A stretch of DNA of 64,000 nucleotides from an uncultured Myxococcales bacterium (GTDB lineage Bacteria; Myxococcota_A; Polyangia; Polyangiales; Polyangiaceae), in contig CALFEQ010000079.1 in the NCBI GenBank assembly GCA_937949945.1, positions 1 through 64,000 of the forward strand, given 5' to 3'. A program made the translations under genes and the position numbers. The notes under the pieces were generated by a model. That model had not been told where the DNA came from, did not search any database, and saw only the letters and a program-made list of their open reading frames with translations. The first letter of the stretch is position 1, and each line of letters opens with the position of its first letter. This document shows, piece by piece, positions 28,907 to 37,654 of this stretch.

Positions 28907-29788
28907 TCAGCTCTTCGGCGGCTCGACGATGATCTCGACGCGCCGGTTGTTCGCGCGGCCCTCGGGCGTCTTGTTGTCCGCGACGGGACGATCGGGACCG
29001 ACGCCGACGGCCTTGATGCGATCGGCGGCGACGCCGCGCGAGATGAGCTGATCGCGGACGGCGTCCGCGCGCCGCTTGGAGAGCTCCATGTTGTACTGGC
29101 GCGTGCCCTGCGAGTCGGTGTGGCCCTCGACCGTGATGTTCGCGTCGGGGTTGCCCTTGATGAGGGCGTCGGCGACCTCGTTGAGCTTGATGATCGCGGC
29201 CGGAAGCAGGGTCGCCTCGTTCGACGCGAACAGGACGGAGCCGGAGAGCGTGATGACCATGCCGCGCGACTCCTGCTTGACCGCGGCGATCTTCTGGAGG
29301 TCGGCGAGCGCCTGGGCGGCCTTCTTCTCGGCCGCCTCGCGCGCGGCCTTCTCGGCGGCGAGCTGGTCCTGCGTCTTCTCGAGGCTCTGCTTCGTCGACG
29401 AGAGCTCCTTCTGCGCCGTTCGGAGCTGATCGAGCGTCAGGTTCTGCGCCTCGCGCTCGGCGGCTTCCTTGTCCTTCTGCGCGATGAGGGCTCGAGCGGA
29501 CGCCTCCGCGAGCTGCGCCTTGCGGATCGCGATGTAGGCGTAGTCCTTCGTCTGCGGGCTGTCGCCGTCGTCGTTGAAGGAGCGCTCCGCCTGGTCGAGC
29601 GCCTGCTTGGCCACGTGGAGCTCGGCGGGCGCCTGCTGCGCGGCGGGGCCTCGCGATGCCGCCTGGTACGCGGCGCGGGCGTCGACCAGCTCCTTCGGAG
29701 GAAGTGTGCTTCCGCAGCCCGCGACGAGCGGTGCGACGAGCAGTGACGTGGCCGCGAAGGGGAAGAGGAACGAATGACGGACGCTCAT
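28907..29788 (-). CDS. OmpA-family lipoprotein with DUF4398-like N-terminus
   Basis: A 293-residue outer-membrane lipoprotein; lipobox VAGC (Cys25). Residues 30-105 match the DUF4398 pattern (AELHVAKQALDQAERSFND; DYAYIAIRKAQLAEASARA), then a coiled coil (about 110-165), then an OmpA-like peptidoglycan-binding domain (about 170-290) with NPDANITVEGHTDSQGTRQYNMELSKRRADAVRDQL split motif TDS and NNRRVEI, including the Asp and Arg that bind meso-DAP. It anchors the outer membrane to the cell wall. It lies 7 bp after the small DUF4398-like gene, forming an operon. Confidence 0.9.
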   Translation of the reverse strand: MSVRHSFLFPFAATSLLVAPLVAGCGSTLPPKELVDARAAYQAASRGPAAQQAPAELHVAKQALDQAERSFNDDGDSPQTKDYAYIAIRKAQLAEASARALIAQKDKEAAEREAQNLTLDQLRTAQKELSSTKQSLEKTQDQLAAEKAAREAAEKKAAQALADLQKIAAVKQESRGMVITLSGSVLFASNEATLLPAAIIKLNEVADALIKGNPDANITVEGHTDSQGTRQYNMELSKRRADAVRDQLISRGVAADRIKAVGVGPDRPVADNKTPEGRANNRRVEIIVEPPKS

Positions 29789-29795
29789 GGACGGC

Positions 29796-30164
29796 TCACT
29801 TTCCCGACTTGAGTTGCTTGACCCTCTCCTGCGCCTTCTCGGCCTCCGCCCGCGCGTTGAACTCCTTGGCGAGCATGACGGCGAGCTCGGCGTCGGCGTT
29901 CGCGCGCTGCAGGATGAGGTCGGCGCGTTTGTTGTCGCCGTCGGCCATCAGCTTCTTCGCTTGCTCGATCTGCTCGTCGGCAAGCTTCAGGTGGAGCTGT
30001 GCCTTCGGCTCGCGCGATGCGCCGAGCTCACGTGCGCTGCGCGCCGCGGCCTCCGCGCTCGCGAGTCGGTCCGAGGGCGGCGGAATGCTGCTGCCGCACG
30101 CAATCGCAAGAAGGGCACTGAGTCCGGCCATCATCACCGGCTTCAAGCAAGACGGAGTTCGCAT
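29796..30164 (-). CDS. small DUF4398-like lipoprotein
   Basis: A 122-residue lipoprotein from ATG 30162-30164 (an upstream ATG at 30195-30197 would spoil the signal peptide). Signal MRTPSCLKPVMMAGLSALLAIA, lipobox IAC. The mature part is helical: RLASAEAAARSAREL, LHLKLADEQIEQAKKLMADGDNKRADLIL, like the first domain of the OmpA-type gene that follows it 7 bp later. Likely acts with it at the outer membrane. Confidence 0.75.
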   Translation of the reverse strand: MRTPSCLKPVMMAGLSALLAIACGSSIPPPSDRLASAEAAARSARELGASREPKAQLHLKLADEQIEQAKKLMADGDNKRADLILQRANADAELAVMLAKEFNARAEAEKAQERVKQLKSGK

Positions 30165-30314
30165 CGGGGCCCTCACAGGTGGGGGCGAGCATATCAAAAC
30201 GCTACGGCCCGGCGAAAGGCCTTGGATATTCAGCCGGTTTCACGACTCGGGCGGCGTCGGTGCGCATTCCTCCCCGGCGCTGGCCCGGCGCTGGGCCGGC
30301 GCCGCCGGGTGCCG

Positions 30315-30623
30315 TCAGCGGCGCTGTGTGAGGAGCTTGTCGATCAGGTCCTTCGAGTAAGCGCTGAGCTCGCGGAAGACCACGCCCATCCCGTCCTTCT
30401 CGACGCGGACGACCTCGCCGACGCCTTCGATCGTCTCGATGTCGTCCATGATCACGGTGAAGTGGAGGTTGACCCTCGTCCCCACCGGGAGCGGCTGCTG
30501 GGCGCGGATGAAGACGCCGGATCGCGAGATGTTCGTGACGTACTCCTGGATGAAGGCGTCGAACGACTCGAACTCCTTGTTGATCGTGATGCGCTCTTCG
30601 ACGCGGCCGTGGTGTTCGGTCAT
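30315..30623 (-). CDS. PilZ-domain protein
   Basis: A 102-residue protein that is nearly all PilZ domain: RVEERITIN at the N-terminus for the RxxxR c-di-GMP motif position, YVTNISRSGVFIRA for the (D/N)xSxxG motif, and strands VNLHFTVIM and VGEVVRVEKDGMGVVFREL. The RxxxR motif is present only loosely (GRVEER), so c-di-GMP binding is uncertain. Start ATG 30621-30623; upstream codons are heptamer repeats and were excluded. Many myxobacterial proteins of this type are single-domain c-di-GMP effectors. Confidence 0.85.
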   Translation of the reverse strand: MTEHHGRVEERITINKEFESFDAFIQEYVTNISRSGVFIRAQQPLPVGTRVNLHFTVIMDDIETIEGVGEVVRVEKDGMGVVFRELSAYSKDLIDKLLTQRR

Positions 30624-30638
30624 CGAGCGGAGGATAGA

Positions 30639-30857
30639 GGCTCCAGGCTCCAGGCTCCAGGCTCCGGGTTTCTCTTGCGAGACAGCGAGGCTCGACCCGC
30701 CCTCGGCGCCGCCCGATCGCGGGGATGTCGCAACGACTCCGTGCACCTTCGCCGCTGCTGCGACGCGCGCCTCACCGTCGCGATTCGTCCGATCGCCGGC
30801 GGGGCGCGGTAGCGGTACGAAAGCCCCGCCTTCTCCCGGAGCCTGGAGCCCGGAGCC
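30639..30857. repeat. heptamer-bounded inverted element
   Basis: Left array GGCTCCA x3 then GGCTCCG (30639-30666); right array CCGGAGC, CTGGAGC, CCGGAGC (30836-30856). The right array is the reverse complement of the left over about 21 bp with one mismatch. The 167-bp centre holds no gene. The element fills the gap between the RNase E/G stop (30873) and the PilZ start (30623). Confidence 0.85.
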
Positions 30858-30872
30858 TTGCGCCTTGCTCCG

Positions 30873-33278
30873 TCACTTCCCCTGCAGATCGAACTGCTCG
30901 AGGTGATACTCCTTGCGCGGCACGACGTAGATCTTCCGCATGAAGCGGTTCTCCGCCTCCTGCACCGCTTCCTTCTCCGAGCCGTTGAGGACGTCGGCGA
31001 CGGCGGGGTGGGCGTTGACGATCACGGAGTAGCCCGGGAGCGTCGAGCGCTTGCGGCGGATCTCGCGCAGGATCTCGTAGGCGATCGTCTCCTTCGACTG
31101 GAGCTGGCCCGTGCCGTCGCAATAGAAGCACGGCTCGTGGAGCAGGCGCCCGAGGCTCTCGCGCGTGCGCTTGCGCGTCATCTCGATGAGGCCGAGATCG
31201 GAGATGCGGTTGAGGGTCGTCTTGGCCTTGTCCTTCTGGAGCAGCTCCTCGAGGGTGCGGCGCACCTTCTCGCGGTTCTTGGGCTGCTCCATGTCGATCA
31301 GGTCGAGGATGATGAGCCCGCCGATGTTGCGGAACCGGAGCTGGTAGGCGATCTCGTGGACGGCCTCGAGGTTCGTCTTGAGGATCGTCTCCTCCATGTC
31401 CTTGCTGCCCTTGCCGACGTATCGACCGGTGTTGACGTCGATCGCGGTGAGGGCTTCGGCCTGATCGATGATCAGGTAGCCGCCGCTCGGCAGCGGGACC
31501 TTGCGCGCGAGCGCGCGAGCGATCTCGTCCTCGATGCCGTACGCGTCGAAGATCGGCTCCTCCGCATCGTAGAGCTTCACGTCCTTGACGCGCTCGGGCG
31601 CGAACATCTCGACGAAGCGGCAGAGGCGCTCGTACTGGACCTTGTCGTCGATCACGACCTCGTCGACCTCGTCGGTGAAGAGGTCGCGCGCGACCTTGAG
31701 GACGAGGTCGAGCTCGCTCGACAGGAGGGCCGGCGCCTTCGCGGTCTCGCGCTTCTTCGCGATCTCGCCCCAGAGACGGACGAGGTAGCCGACGTCCTGC
31801 TTGAGGGCCTTCTTCGTCAGACCTTCGGCGACGGTCCTCACGATGAGCCCGCCGGAGGGCGGCTTCATCGCCTCGATGGCCTCGCGCAGGCGCGCGCGCT
31901 CCTTCTCGTTGCCGATGCGCTTCGAGATGCCGATGTGATCGACCGTCGGCAGGTACACGACGTAACGGCCGGGCAGCGAGATGTGGCTCGAGCAGCGCGC
32001 GCCCTTCGTGCCGATGGGATCCTTCGTCACCTGGACGATGATCTCCTGCCCCTCCTTCACGACCTCGCGGATCGGGGTCGACTTCGAGAGGCGACCAGGC
32101 AAGCCGGGGGACCTGCCGCTCCGACCTCCGCGGCCGTCGCGCCCGCGCATGCGGGAGCGCGCGTCCGCCTCCGCACGTCCGCCGCCTCGTCGGCCGCCGC
32201 GGCGTCGACGGCGACGCCGCCCTCCACGCTCCCCGCGCTCGCGCTCGGCGGTGCGAGGTGCCGGCGCGCGCGGAACGGGCTCGCCGGGCTCGGAGATCGT
32301 GAAGCCAGGGAGATCGCCGTTGCCGATGAGATCGTCGTCGGTGTCGTCCTCGTCCGCGGCGGCGGCGGGCGGCGCCTCCGAGTCGGAGCCGTCGTCGGGC
32401 AGCTCGTCGAGCGTCGGCGCGGAGTGGAACGAGTGCTCCGACGGCGCGCTGATCTCGTGGGCCACCTCGGTGGACGACTCGTCGAAGCTCGTCGTGCTCG
32501 CCGTCGCGGACGCCGTCTGCGATGGGGCGGCGACCGCGACCGTCGAGGACGACGAATGCGCGATGACGGCCTGCGCCGACGCGGACGTGTCCGGCGGTGC
32601 GGTCTGCGTCGACGGCGGCTCGCTCTCGGGAAGGCCGCTCGACGGTGGGCTCGATTCGCGCGCCTCGTCGAGGCCGAGCGCGCGGCGAGCGGTCGTCTTC
32701 CCGTTCTGGGGACGCTTGGCGTCGCGTGCCTTCGGCGGCTCCGGCCAGTCCGGATAGGCGACCGTCTTCTCGAGCTCGTCGACCGACTCCGGCGCGCTCA
32801 CGGCGGCGGCGCTCTCCGGCGCGCTGCTCGCGGCGCGCTCGCTCACGTCGCGGTCGGAGACCTCTCCCGCGGCGTGCACCTCGTCTTTGCTTTCCGCGTC
32901 GGCGTCCTCGTCGGCCTCGTCCTCTTCTTCCTCGTCGGCCTCGTCCTCTTCTTCCTCGTCGGCCTCGTCGACCTCGCTCTCGTCGATCGCGTCGTCGTCG
33001 CGCGCGAGCTTTCGTCCTCCGGCGAGGTACTCGTCGAAGTCGTCCGGTCGGATCAGGTCTTCGACGTGGAGGAAGGCGGCGCGTTCCTGCCCGATGTCGA
33101 CGAAGGCAGCTTGAAGGCCTGGCAGGACTCGCGTGACCTTGCCGAGGTAGACGTTACCGACGGTGCCGGACTGTCGGCCTTTTCGCTCGATGTGGAGCTC
33201 CGCGATGATGCCGTTCTCGATGAGCGCAGCGCGGGTCTCCCGAAAATCACACGAGATGACGAGAATGTTCTTGGCCAT
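30873..33278 (-). CDS. ribonuclease E/G family endonuclease
   Basis: An 801-residue single-strand-specific endoribonuclease acting in mRNA decay and rRNA/tRNA processing. It starts MAKNILVISCDFRETRAAL; S1 first half is NVYLGKVTRVLPGLQAAFVDIG (42-63). The S1 domain is interrupted from about 73 to 395 by an acidic region (two 24-bp DEADEEEE-type repeats near 32898-32969) and an Arg/Gly-rich region (about 345-385). The S1 second half (REVVKEGQEIIVQVTKDP) and the catalytic DNase I-like domain follow with the metal-binding Asp residues in AIDVNTGRYVG and LIILDLIDM, and the Zn-link CFYCDGTG (about 716). Start ATG 33276-33278. Confidence 0.93.
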   Translation of the reverse strand: MAKNILVISCDFRETRAALIENGIIAELHIERKGRQSGTVGNVYLGKVTRVLPGLQAAFVDIGQERAAFLHVEDLIRPDDFDEYLAGGRKLARDDDAIDESEVDEADEEEEDEADEEEEDEADEDADAESKDEVHAAGEVSDRDVSERAASSAPESAAAVSAPESVDELEKTVAYPDWPEPPKARDAKRPQNGKTTARRALGLDEARESSPPSSGLPESEPPSTQTAPPDTSASAQAVIAHSSSSTVAVAAPSQTASATASTTSFDESSTEVAHEISAPSEHSFHSAPTLDELPDDGSDSEAPPAAAADEDDTDDDLIGNGDLPGFTISEPGEPVPRAPAPRTAERERGERGGRRRRRRRGGRRGGGRAEADARSRMRGRDGRGGRSGRSPGLPGRLSKSTPIREVVKEGQEIIVQVTKDPIGTKGARCSSHISLPGRYVVYLPTVDHIGISKRIGNEKERARLREAIEAMKPPSGGLIVRTVAEGLTKKALKQDVGYLVRLWGEIAKKRETAKAPALLSSELDLVLKVARDLFTDEVDEVVIDDKVQYERLCRFVEMFAPERVKDVKLYDAEEPIFDAYGIEDEIARALARKVPLPSGGYLIIDQAEALTAIDVNTGRYVGKGSKDMEETILKTNLEAVHEIAYQLRFRNIGGLIILDLIDMEQPKNREKVRRTLEELLQKDKAKTTLNRISDLGLIEMTRKRTRESLGRLLHEPCFYCDGTGQLQSKETIAYEILREIRRKRSTLPGYSVIVNAHPAVADVLNGSEKEAVQEAENRFMRKIYVVPRKEYHLEQFDLQGK

Positions 33279-33319
33279 GGACGGGCAACGCTTTCCCGCC
33301 CGAATCCGCAACAGCCTGG

Positions 33320-33807
33320 GGGAGGATCCCTCCCGGGGTCGAAGAACGGAAGCCTTGGGGCCGCGGCCCCAACCACCCCGCGGAGTCACCCACGGGGCGA
33401 CTCCCATCCAAGTCTAGGCCTGCCCGTGAGAACGAAGCGGCCGTTGCAAAGCTCTCCACCGGAGAGATGCAAGAGCCGGGGCGCGCGAGTCCAAGAGGCG
33501 ATGGCCTCCCGAACGTCGGGCACGCGTCTCTTGTCGGGCGGAATGACTCGGTCCTCATGACCACCACCTCGCTTGGCGAGGTGAACGCGCGTTGCGCCTT
33601 CGGGCGCCGGCCTTGCTCGGACGCTCTGCTCCGAGCGCGACCGTCAGGAACAACTCGAAGTCCAGCCGTTCTGGCTGAACCGACAAACTTGCGGGCAGGA
33701 GGAGCAGACGCTCATCGAAGCCCTGCGCACTTGAGTAGCGGAATCCGCCGCCGAGCGCCACAGGGAAAGGGGCAGTCCACGACGTCCGAGCCCGCTCCGA
33801 ACGGAGC
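33320..33807 (-). promoter_or_regulatory. hairpin-rich upstream region of RNase E/G
   Basis: No gene is seen in the 640 bp upstream of the RNase E/G start, but at least eight compact hairpins are: 33320-33334, 33355-33372 (perfect 18-bp palindrome), 33452-33466, 33565-33583 (8-bp stem, TTG loop), 33594-33607 (UUCG tetraloop), 33615-33636, 33663-33677 and 33794-33807. E. coli rne controls its own level through a structured 5' leader; this region may play the same part, or hold a separate RNA. This is inference. Confidence 0.4.
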
Positions 33808-33925
33808 TTTGCTCGCGATTTCAGGTAGTTCCGCCACCGGACGGTGACCCCGACCATATGGAGCACCGTGCCGCATCGGCCAGCCAGCTCAGGCAGGACC
33901 GATGGGAGGACGGGGAAATAGGAAA

Positions 33926-34003
33926 GGCCCTGTCACACCCTTCCGCGCTACCGTTGCTCCCTCTCGGGCCTGGCGGGGTTCACGTTTCCGGGTCGACAGG
34001 GCC
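33926..34003 (-). ncRNA. ffs: signal recognition particle RNA (4.5S type)
   Basis: On the minus strand the closing stem GGCCCTGTC (34003-33995) pairs perfectly with GACAGGGCC (33934-33926). Between them lies the conserved SRP core: GTGAACCCCGCCAGGCCC, a GAGA tetraloop (GNRA) and GGGAGCAACGGTAGCG, which binds the Ffh M domain. The size (about 78-95 nt) fits the small bacterial form without an Alu domain. A TTTCC tract follows the 3' side. Ends may extend a few bases. It stands alone, between the RNase E/G leader and a metalloprotease gene. Confidence 0.88.
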
Positions 34004-34132
34004 ACACACAGATCACTGCTGCCGCCCCTCCGGGTGGCTGGGGCCGGAGGAGGACATCGACTGCTCCGGGGGACGTAAGGCGTTCTCGCGACCGCGTCGA
34101 GTGTTTTCTGTGGTTCAGCTTCGATCATACTT

Positions 34133-34157
34133 CGGCCAAACGGCCAGTTTTTGGCCG
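34133..34157. other. inverted repeat upstream of the SRP RNA
   Basis: CGGCCAAA (34133-34140) and TTTGGCCG (34150-34157) form an 8-bp inverted repeat with a 9-bp loop that repeats CGGCCA. It lies about 130 bp upstream of the SRP RNA 5' end and 170 bp before the metalloprotease. It could be an operator or hairpin; a TATGAT-like -10 for the SRP RNA lies just left on the minus strand (near 34125). Confidence 0.35.
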
Positions 34158-34327
34158 TGTTCGGACCTGGTTCGAAAAACGCTGAAAATCAGACAGGTTA
34201 CAAGCTCTGCCTTGCGAGCTCGCTCCACTTGACCCCGCCACGGCCCGAGCGCAAGTAGCGCGTCCGCGCCGCGCAGGCGGCTGGGCTCGCCGCGACGTCG
34301 GCGAGGGTCGGGAGGAGAGGAACAGTC

Positions 34328-36679
34328 ATGCGATCGGTTCTCGGTGGCGTTGCGCTGCCGCTCGGTGCGTTCGTGCTCACGCTCGCGTCGACGTCGAACG
34401 CCGCGCCTCGTTCGGACGTGCACGTGACGATGCGTGGAACGACGCCGTGGATCGTCGTCGGCGGCAAGTACGACGGACCACGGATCGCCGACGCGGAGAC
34501 GCGCGCTCGATCGATCGTGCGCATGCACACGAGGGTCGGCGCACACCTCGTGAAGACGGGCACCGATCGTTTCGGTGACGGCGACACGATCGTGCGCTTC
34601 GAGCAGTCGCACCTCGGCCTGCCGGTCATCGGTCGCGGAGCTTCGGTGCGGCTTTCGGCGAAGGGCGAGCCGATCATGACCGTCCTCGATCTCGAGCGCG
34701 ACCTGCCCGCGACCGCGACGCCGACGGTGTCGCCTGCGGACGCCGCTCGGATCGCCTCGCCGCGTTTCGCGATCCCCTGGGCGCCTGGAACGTTCGTCCG
34801 CGCGGCGGCGAACGATGCTCGTCTCGTCGTCTGGCCGACGCTCGATCGCGGCGCACGCCTCGCGTGGGCGGTCCTGCCTCGCGTACCGGCGGCGCTCGCC
34901 ACCGCGCCGCGCGCGATCGTCGACGCGCAGACCGGAGAGGTGCTCGAGGCGCGCGACATGGTCGTGTTCGCGAAGGCGAACGTCTACCCGTCCAACCCCG
35001 CGAAGACGCCTTCCACCGTCGTCGCCGAGCTGCCGACGCTGCCCGATGGCAAGACGCTCTCGAACCCGTTCATCGAGGCGACGAACTGCGTCGACAAGAA
35101 GTCGGTGAAGCCGGTCCAGTTCTTCGGCTTCAATCTCGACGTGCACGTCTGCGATCTCGAGCAGGTCGCGGTCGCGGACGCGAACGGTGACTTCCTCTAC
35201 GAGCCGTCGGACGTCCCCGGGAGCGAGGCGGCACGCGAAGACGCCTTCTCCGAAGTCTCGATCTACTACCACGCGGCGAAGGCCTACGCGTTCTTCCGCG
35301 ACCTGCAGGACGATCCGGGGGCGCAGGTCGTCGCCGACAAGCCGCTCCGTCTCGTCGCGAACCTGCGCGTCCCCGCGGGCATGACGAGCGGAGACATCTC
35401 CGCCGCCGGCGATCCGAACACGCCGCTCGAGCCGTTCCAGAACGCGTTCTTCTCTCCGCGGGACGGCGGCCTCGGCGCGCTGTTCCAGCAGCTCTACGGA
35501 TTCGACTCCGGGGCGCTGTGGTTCGGGCAAGGCCCGAAGCGCGACTACGCGTACGACGGCGACGTCGTCTACCACGAGTTCGCGCACGCCGTGGTCGATG
35601 CGACGCTGAAGCTCGGCGTCTGGCACGTCGACGCGCGCGGCGCCATCGACGCTCCGGGCGCGATGAACGAGGCGCTCGCCGACTACTTCTCGTCGGCGAT
35701 CACCGGCGACCCCGAGGTCGGCGAGTACGCCGCGCTCGATCTCGGCGAAGCAGGCGACGCGATCCGCTCCTTGGCGAACACGGATCGCTGCCCGGCCGCG
35801 CTCGTCGGCGAGGTGCACGAGGACTCGACCGTCTTCTCGGGCGCGCTCTGGCAGGCACGCCTCTCGCTGCCCGAGGCCGAACGATCGAAGTTCGACGCCG
35901 CGATCTACAAAGCGATGCGCGCGAACCCCGGGCGTGGCGACCTCGGGTTCGCCGACCTCGCGACGCTCTTCCTCGCGACGCTCTCGACCGACATGCCGGC
36001 CGGCGCGAAGGCGCTCGAGGCGGCGATGACCGACCGGGGGCTGTTGCCCGCGTGCGAGCGCATCGTGACGTTCGAGGGCGAGCCCATTCGGTCGAAGCAT
36101 GGTCGCCTCGGGTTCGTCGCGCCGGGCAAGCAGCTCGTGTCCGTGAAGGGGACGGCGCCGGGGATCCTCCAGGTCCGCGCTGCGCTTCCGCCCGGGACCG
36201 CCACCGTCAGGGTCGGCTTCGTCACGCAATCGGGCGGTGCCGGCGCGCTTCCGGGCGCCGGCAAGCCGTTCTCCCCGCTCGTCCTCGCCAAGCTCGGTGC
36301 GCCCATCACGTGGGACGCGGAGTCGAAGAAGGGACACGACGCCGACCTGACCGCCAAAGCGGAGGCGAGCGGAAAGGCTTCGGTGACCTTCGAGATCCCC
36401 GAAGACGCGACGGCCGACTCCATCTACGTGCAGATCGCGAACGCCGGCGATGCGAACGGCGCTTACGACGGCATCACCCTCTCCTTCTTCTCGAGCGACG
36501 GGACGGAGCTCGGAGGCGACGAAGCTCCGCCGGTCGCCGGGCCCGCGACGACGACGACGACGATCGTGAAGGACGGCTGCGCGGCGACCGACGGTCCGGC
36601 GACGGCCGGCTCGGCGGCTGCGGGCGCGATCGCCATGGCCATCGCGGCGACGATCCGGCGACGGGCGAAGCGACGCTGA
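34328..36679 (+). CDS. secreted zinc metalloprotease with MYXO-CTERM-like tail
   Basis: A 783-residue exported protein; GGAGGAGAGG ribosome binding site, signal peptide to about 26 (STSNA-AP). An FTP/PepSY-like propeptide region (about 60-230: VRFEQSHLGLPVIGRG; AWAVLPRVP; AIVDAQTGEVLEARD) precedes a gluzincin domain with YHEFAHAVVD (HExxH at 416-420) and the third ligand in GAMNEALADYFSSAI. A C-terminal beta domain follows (about 580-730). The last 35 residues (KDGCAAT, small-residue transmembrane helix, RRRAKRR) match the MYXO-CTERM sorting pattern, which in myxobacteria directs surface anchoring. Likely a predatory or nutrient protease. Confidence 0.85.
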   Translation: MRSVLGGVALPLGAFVLTLASTSNAAPRSDVHVTMRGTTPWIVVGGKYDGPRIADAETRARSIVRMHTRVGAHLVKTGTDRFGDGDTIVRFEQSHLGLPVIGRGASVRLSAKGEPIMTVLDLERDLPATATPTVSPADAARIASPRFAIPWAPGTFVRAAANDARLVVWPTLDRGARLAWAVLPRVPAALATAPRAIVDAQTGEVLEARDMVVFAKANVYPSNPAKTPSTVVAELPTLPDGKTLSNPFIEATNCVDKKSVKPVQFFGFNLDVHVCDLEQVAVADANGDFLYEPSDVPGSEAAREDAFSEVSIYYHAAKAYAFFRDLQDDPGAQVVADKPLRLVANLRVPAGMTSGDISAAGDPNTPLEPFQNAFFSPRDGGLGALFQQLYGFDSGALWFGQGPKRDYAYDGDVVYHEFAHAVVDATLKLGVWHVDARGAIDAPGAMNEALADYFSSAITGDPEVGEYAALDLGEAGDAIRSLANTDRCPAALVGEVHEDSTVFSGALWQARLSLPEAERSKFDAAIYKAMRANPGRGDLGFADLATLFLATLSTDMPAGAKALEAAMTDRGLLPACERIVTFEGEPIRSKHGRLGFVAPGKQLVSVKGTAPGILQVRAALPPGTATVRVGFVTQSGGAGALPGAGKPFSPLVLAKLGAPITWDAESKKGHDADLTAKAEASGKASVTFEIPEDATADSIYVQIANAGDANGAYDGITLSFFSSDGTELGGDEAPPVAGPATTTTTIVKDGCAATDGPATAGSAAAGAIAMAIAATIRRRAKRR

Positions 36680-36814
36680 GCTCGAGCCTTTCCTGCGCGC
36701 TCCCATCGAGCGGCAGGCGACGAGAGCGACGCGGGTCGTTCCGTTCGACCAGGGGCGGCGCGCTCGATCCCCCGGGGTTTGCGCTGCGGGCGCGGGCGTT
36801 CTACCGTTCGCCCC

Positions 36815-37654
36815 GTGAGCCCGCTCGCCGAAATCAGCCTCGTGACCCAGCGCGAGCTCCGGAAGAACCTCCGGAGCGCGAAGGGCATCGTCCTCGCGGC
36901 ACTGTCGCTCCTCGGCGGCAGCAGCGTCGCGCTCCTGATGGTCAAGTACCAGGAGTTCAAGCGCCGCGAGCTCGGCGAGCTGACGGCGGAGCAGATCCAC
37001 GAGCTACGGGAGAAGGCTCTCCTCAAGGCGTACGGCGACGAGGCCATGGCGAAGTCGCTCGCCGACGCTCCCGAGGTCCTCCTCGTCCTGCTCCTCCTCA
37101 CGATCTGGCTCACGCCCCTGCTCGTCGCGCTGATGGGGTTCGACTCCGTGGCGCCGGACATCCAACACCGGAGCGTCCGCTACTGGTCGCTGCGAACGCG
37201 TCGCTGGGCGTACTTCGTCGGGAAGTGGGCAGGCCTCTGGGCGACCGTGTCGGCGGTCACCTTCGCGATGGACCTCGTCATCTGGCTCGTGTGCATCGCA
37301 CGCGGCGAGGCGACCGCGGCGCAGACGTTGGGCTGGGGAGTGCGCTTCTGGGCGATCTCGCTCCCGATGAGCGCGATCTGGTGCGGCATCGCCACGCTCG
37401 TGAGCTCGCTCTTCCGGAGCCCGATCCTCGCGCTGCTCCTGACGTTCGCTGCCTTCTTCGTGATCTGGGTCGTGTACCTGATCGCCGTCCTCGCGGGCGC
37501 CGAGTGGGTCGCGTACATCTACCCGAACCACTACGACCACCTGCTCTTGCACCCGCAAGCGCACAAGCTCGGCGCCGGGCTCGGTGGCTGCCTCGGGTTG
37601 ACCGCGCTCTACGTCAGCGTGGGCTCCCTCCTCTTCATGAAGCGGGACGTGTGA
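36815..37654 (+). CDS. ABC-2 type transporter permease
   Basis: A 279-residue membrane protein, about six helices: 26-42 (GIVLAALSLLGGSSVALLMV), 85-115 (LLVLLLLTIWLTPLLVALMGF), 142-165, 185-205, 215-235, 255-273. After the second helix DSVAPDIQHRSVRYWSLRTRR is the conserved coupling segment of ABC-2 permeases. Start GTG 36815 (MSPLAEISLVTQRELRKNL); an in-frame ATG 36 bases upstream is less likely. It overlaps the ATPase gene by one base (TGATG), so the pair forms one exporter. Confidence 0.88.
   Translation: MSPLAEISLVTQRELRKNLRSAKGIVLAALSLLGGSSVALLMVKYQEFKRRELGELTAEQIHELREKALLKAYGDEAMAKSLADAPEVLLVLLLLTIWLTPLLVALMGFDSVAPDIQHRSVRYWSLRTRRWAYFVGKWAGLWATVSAVTFAMDLVIWLVCIARGEATAAQTLGWGVRFWAISLPMSAIWCGIATLVSSLFRSPILALLLTFAAFFVIWVVYLIAVLAGAEWVAYIYPNHYDHLLLHPQAHKLGAGLGGCLGLTALYVSVGSLLFMKRDV

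Noticed and set aside
33555..33866. A 103-residue minus-strand frame in the RNase E/G upstream gap
   Set aside because: No family resemblance, no ribosome binding site, and it runs through several hairpins better explained as RNA structure or control DNA.
33926..34003. SRP RNA region considered as RNase P RNA or tmRNA
   Set aside because: The conserved RNase P segments and the tRNA-like TTCGA end of tmRNA are missing, while the SRP core and closing stem fit.
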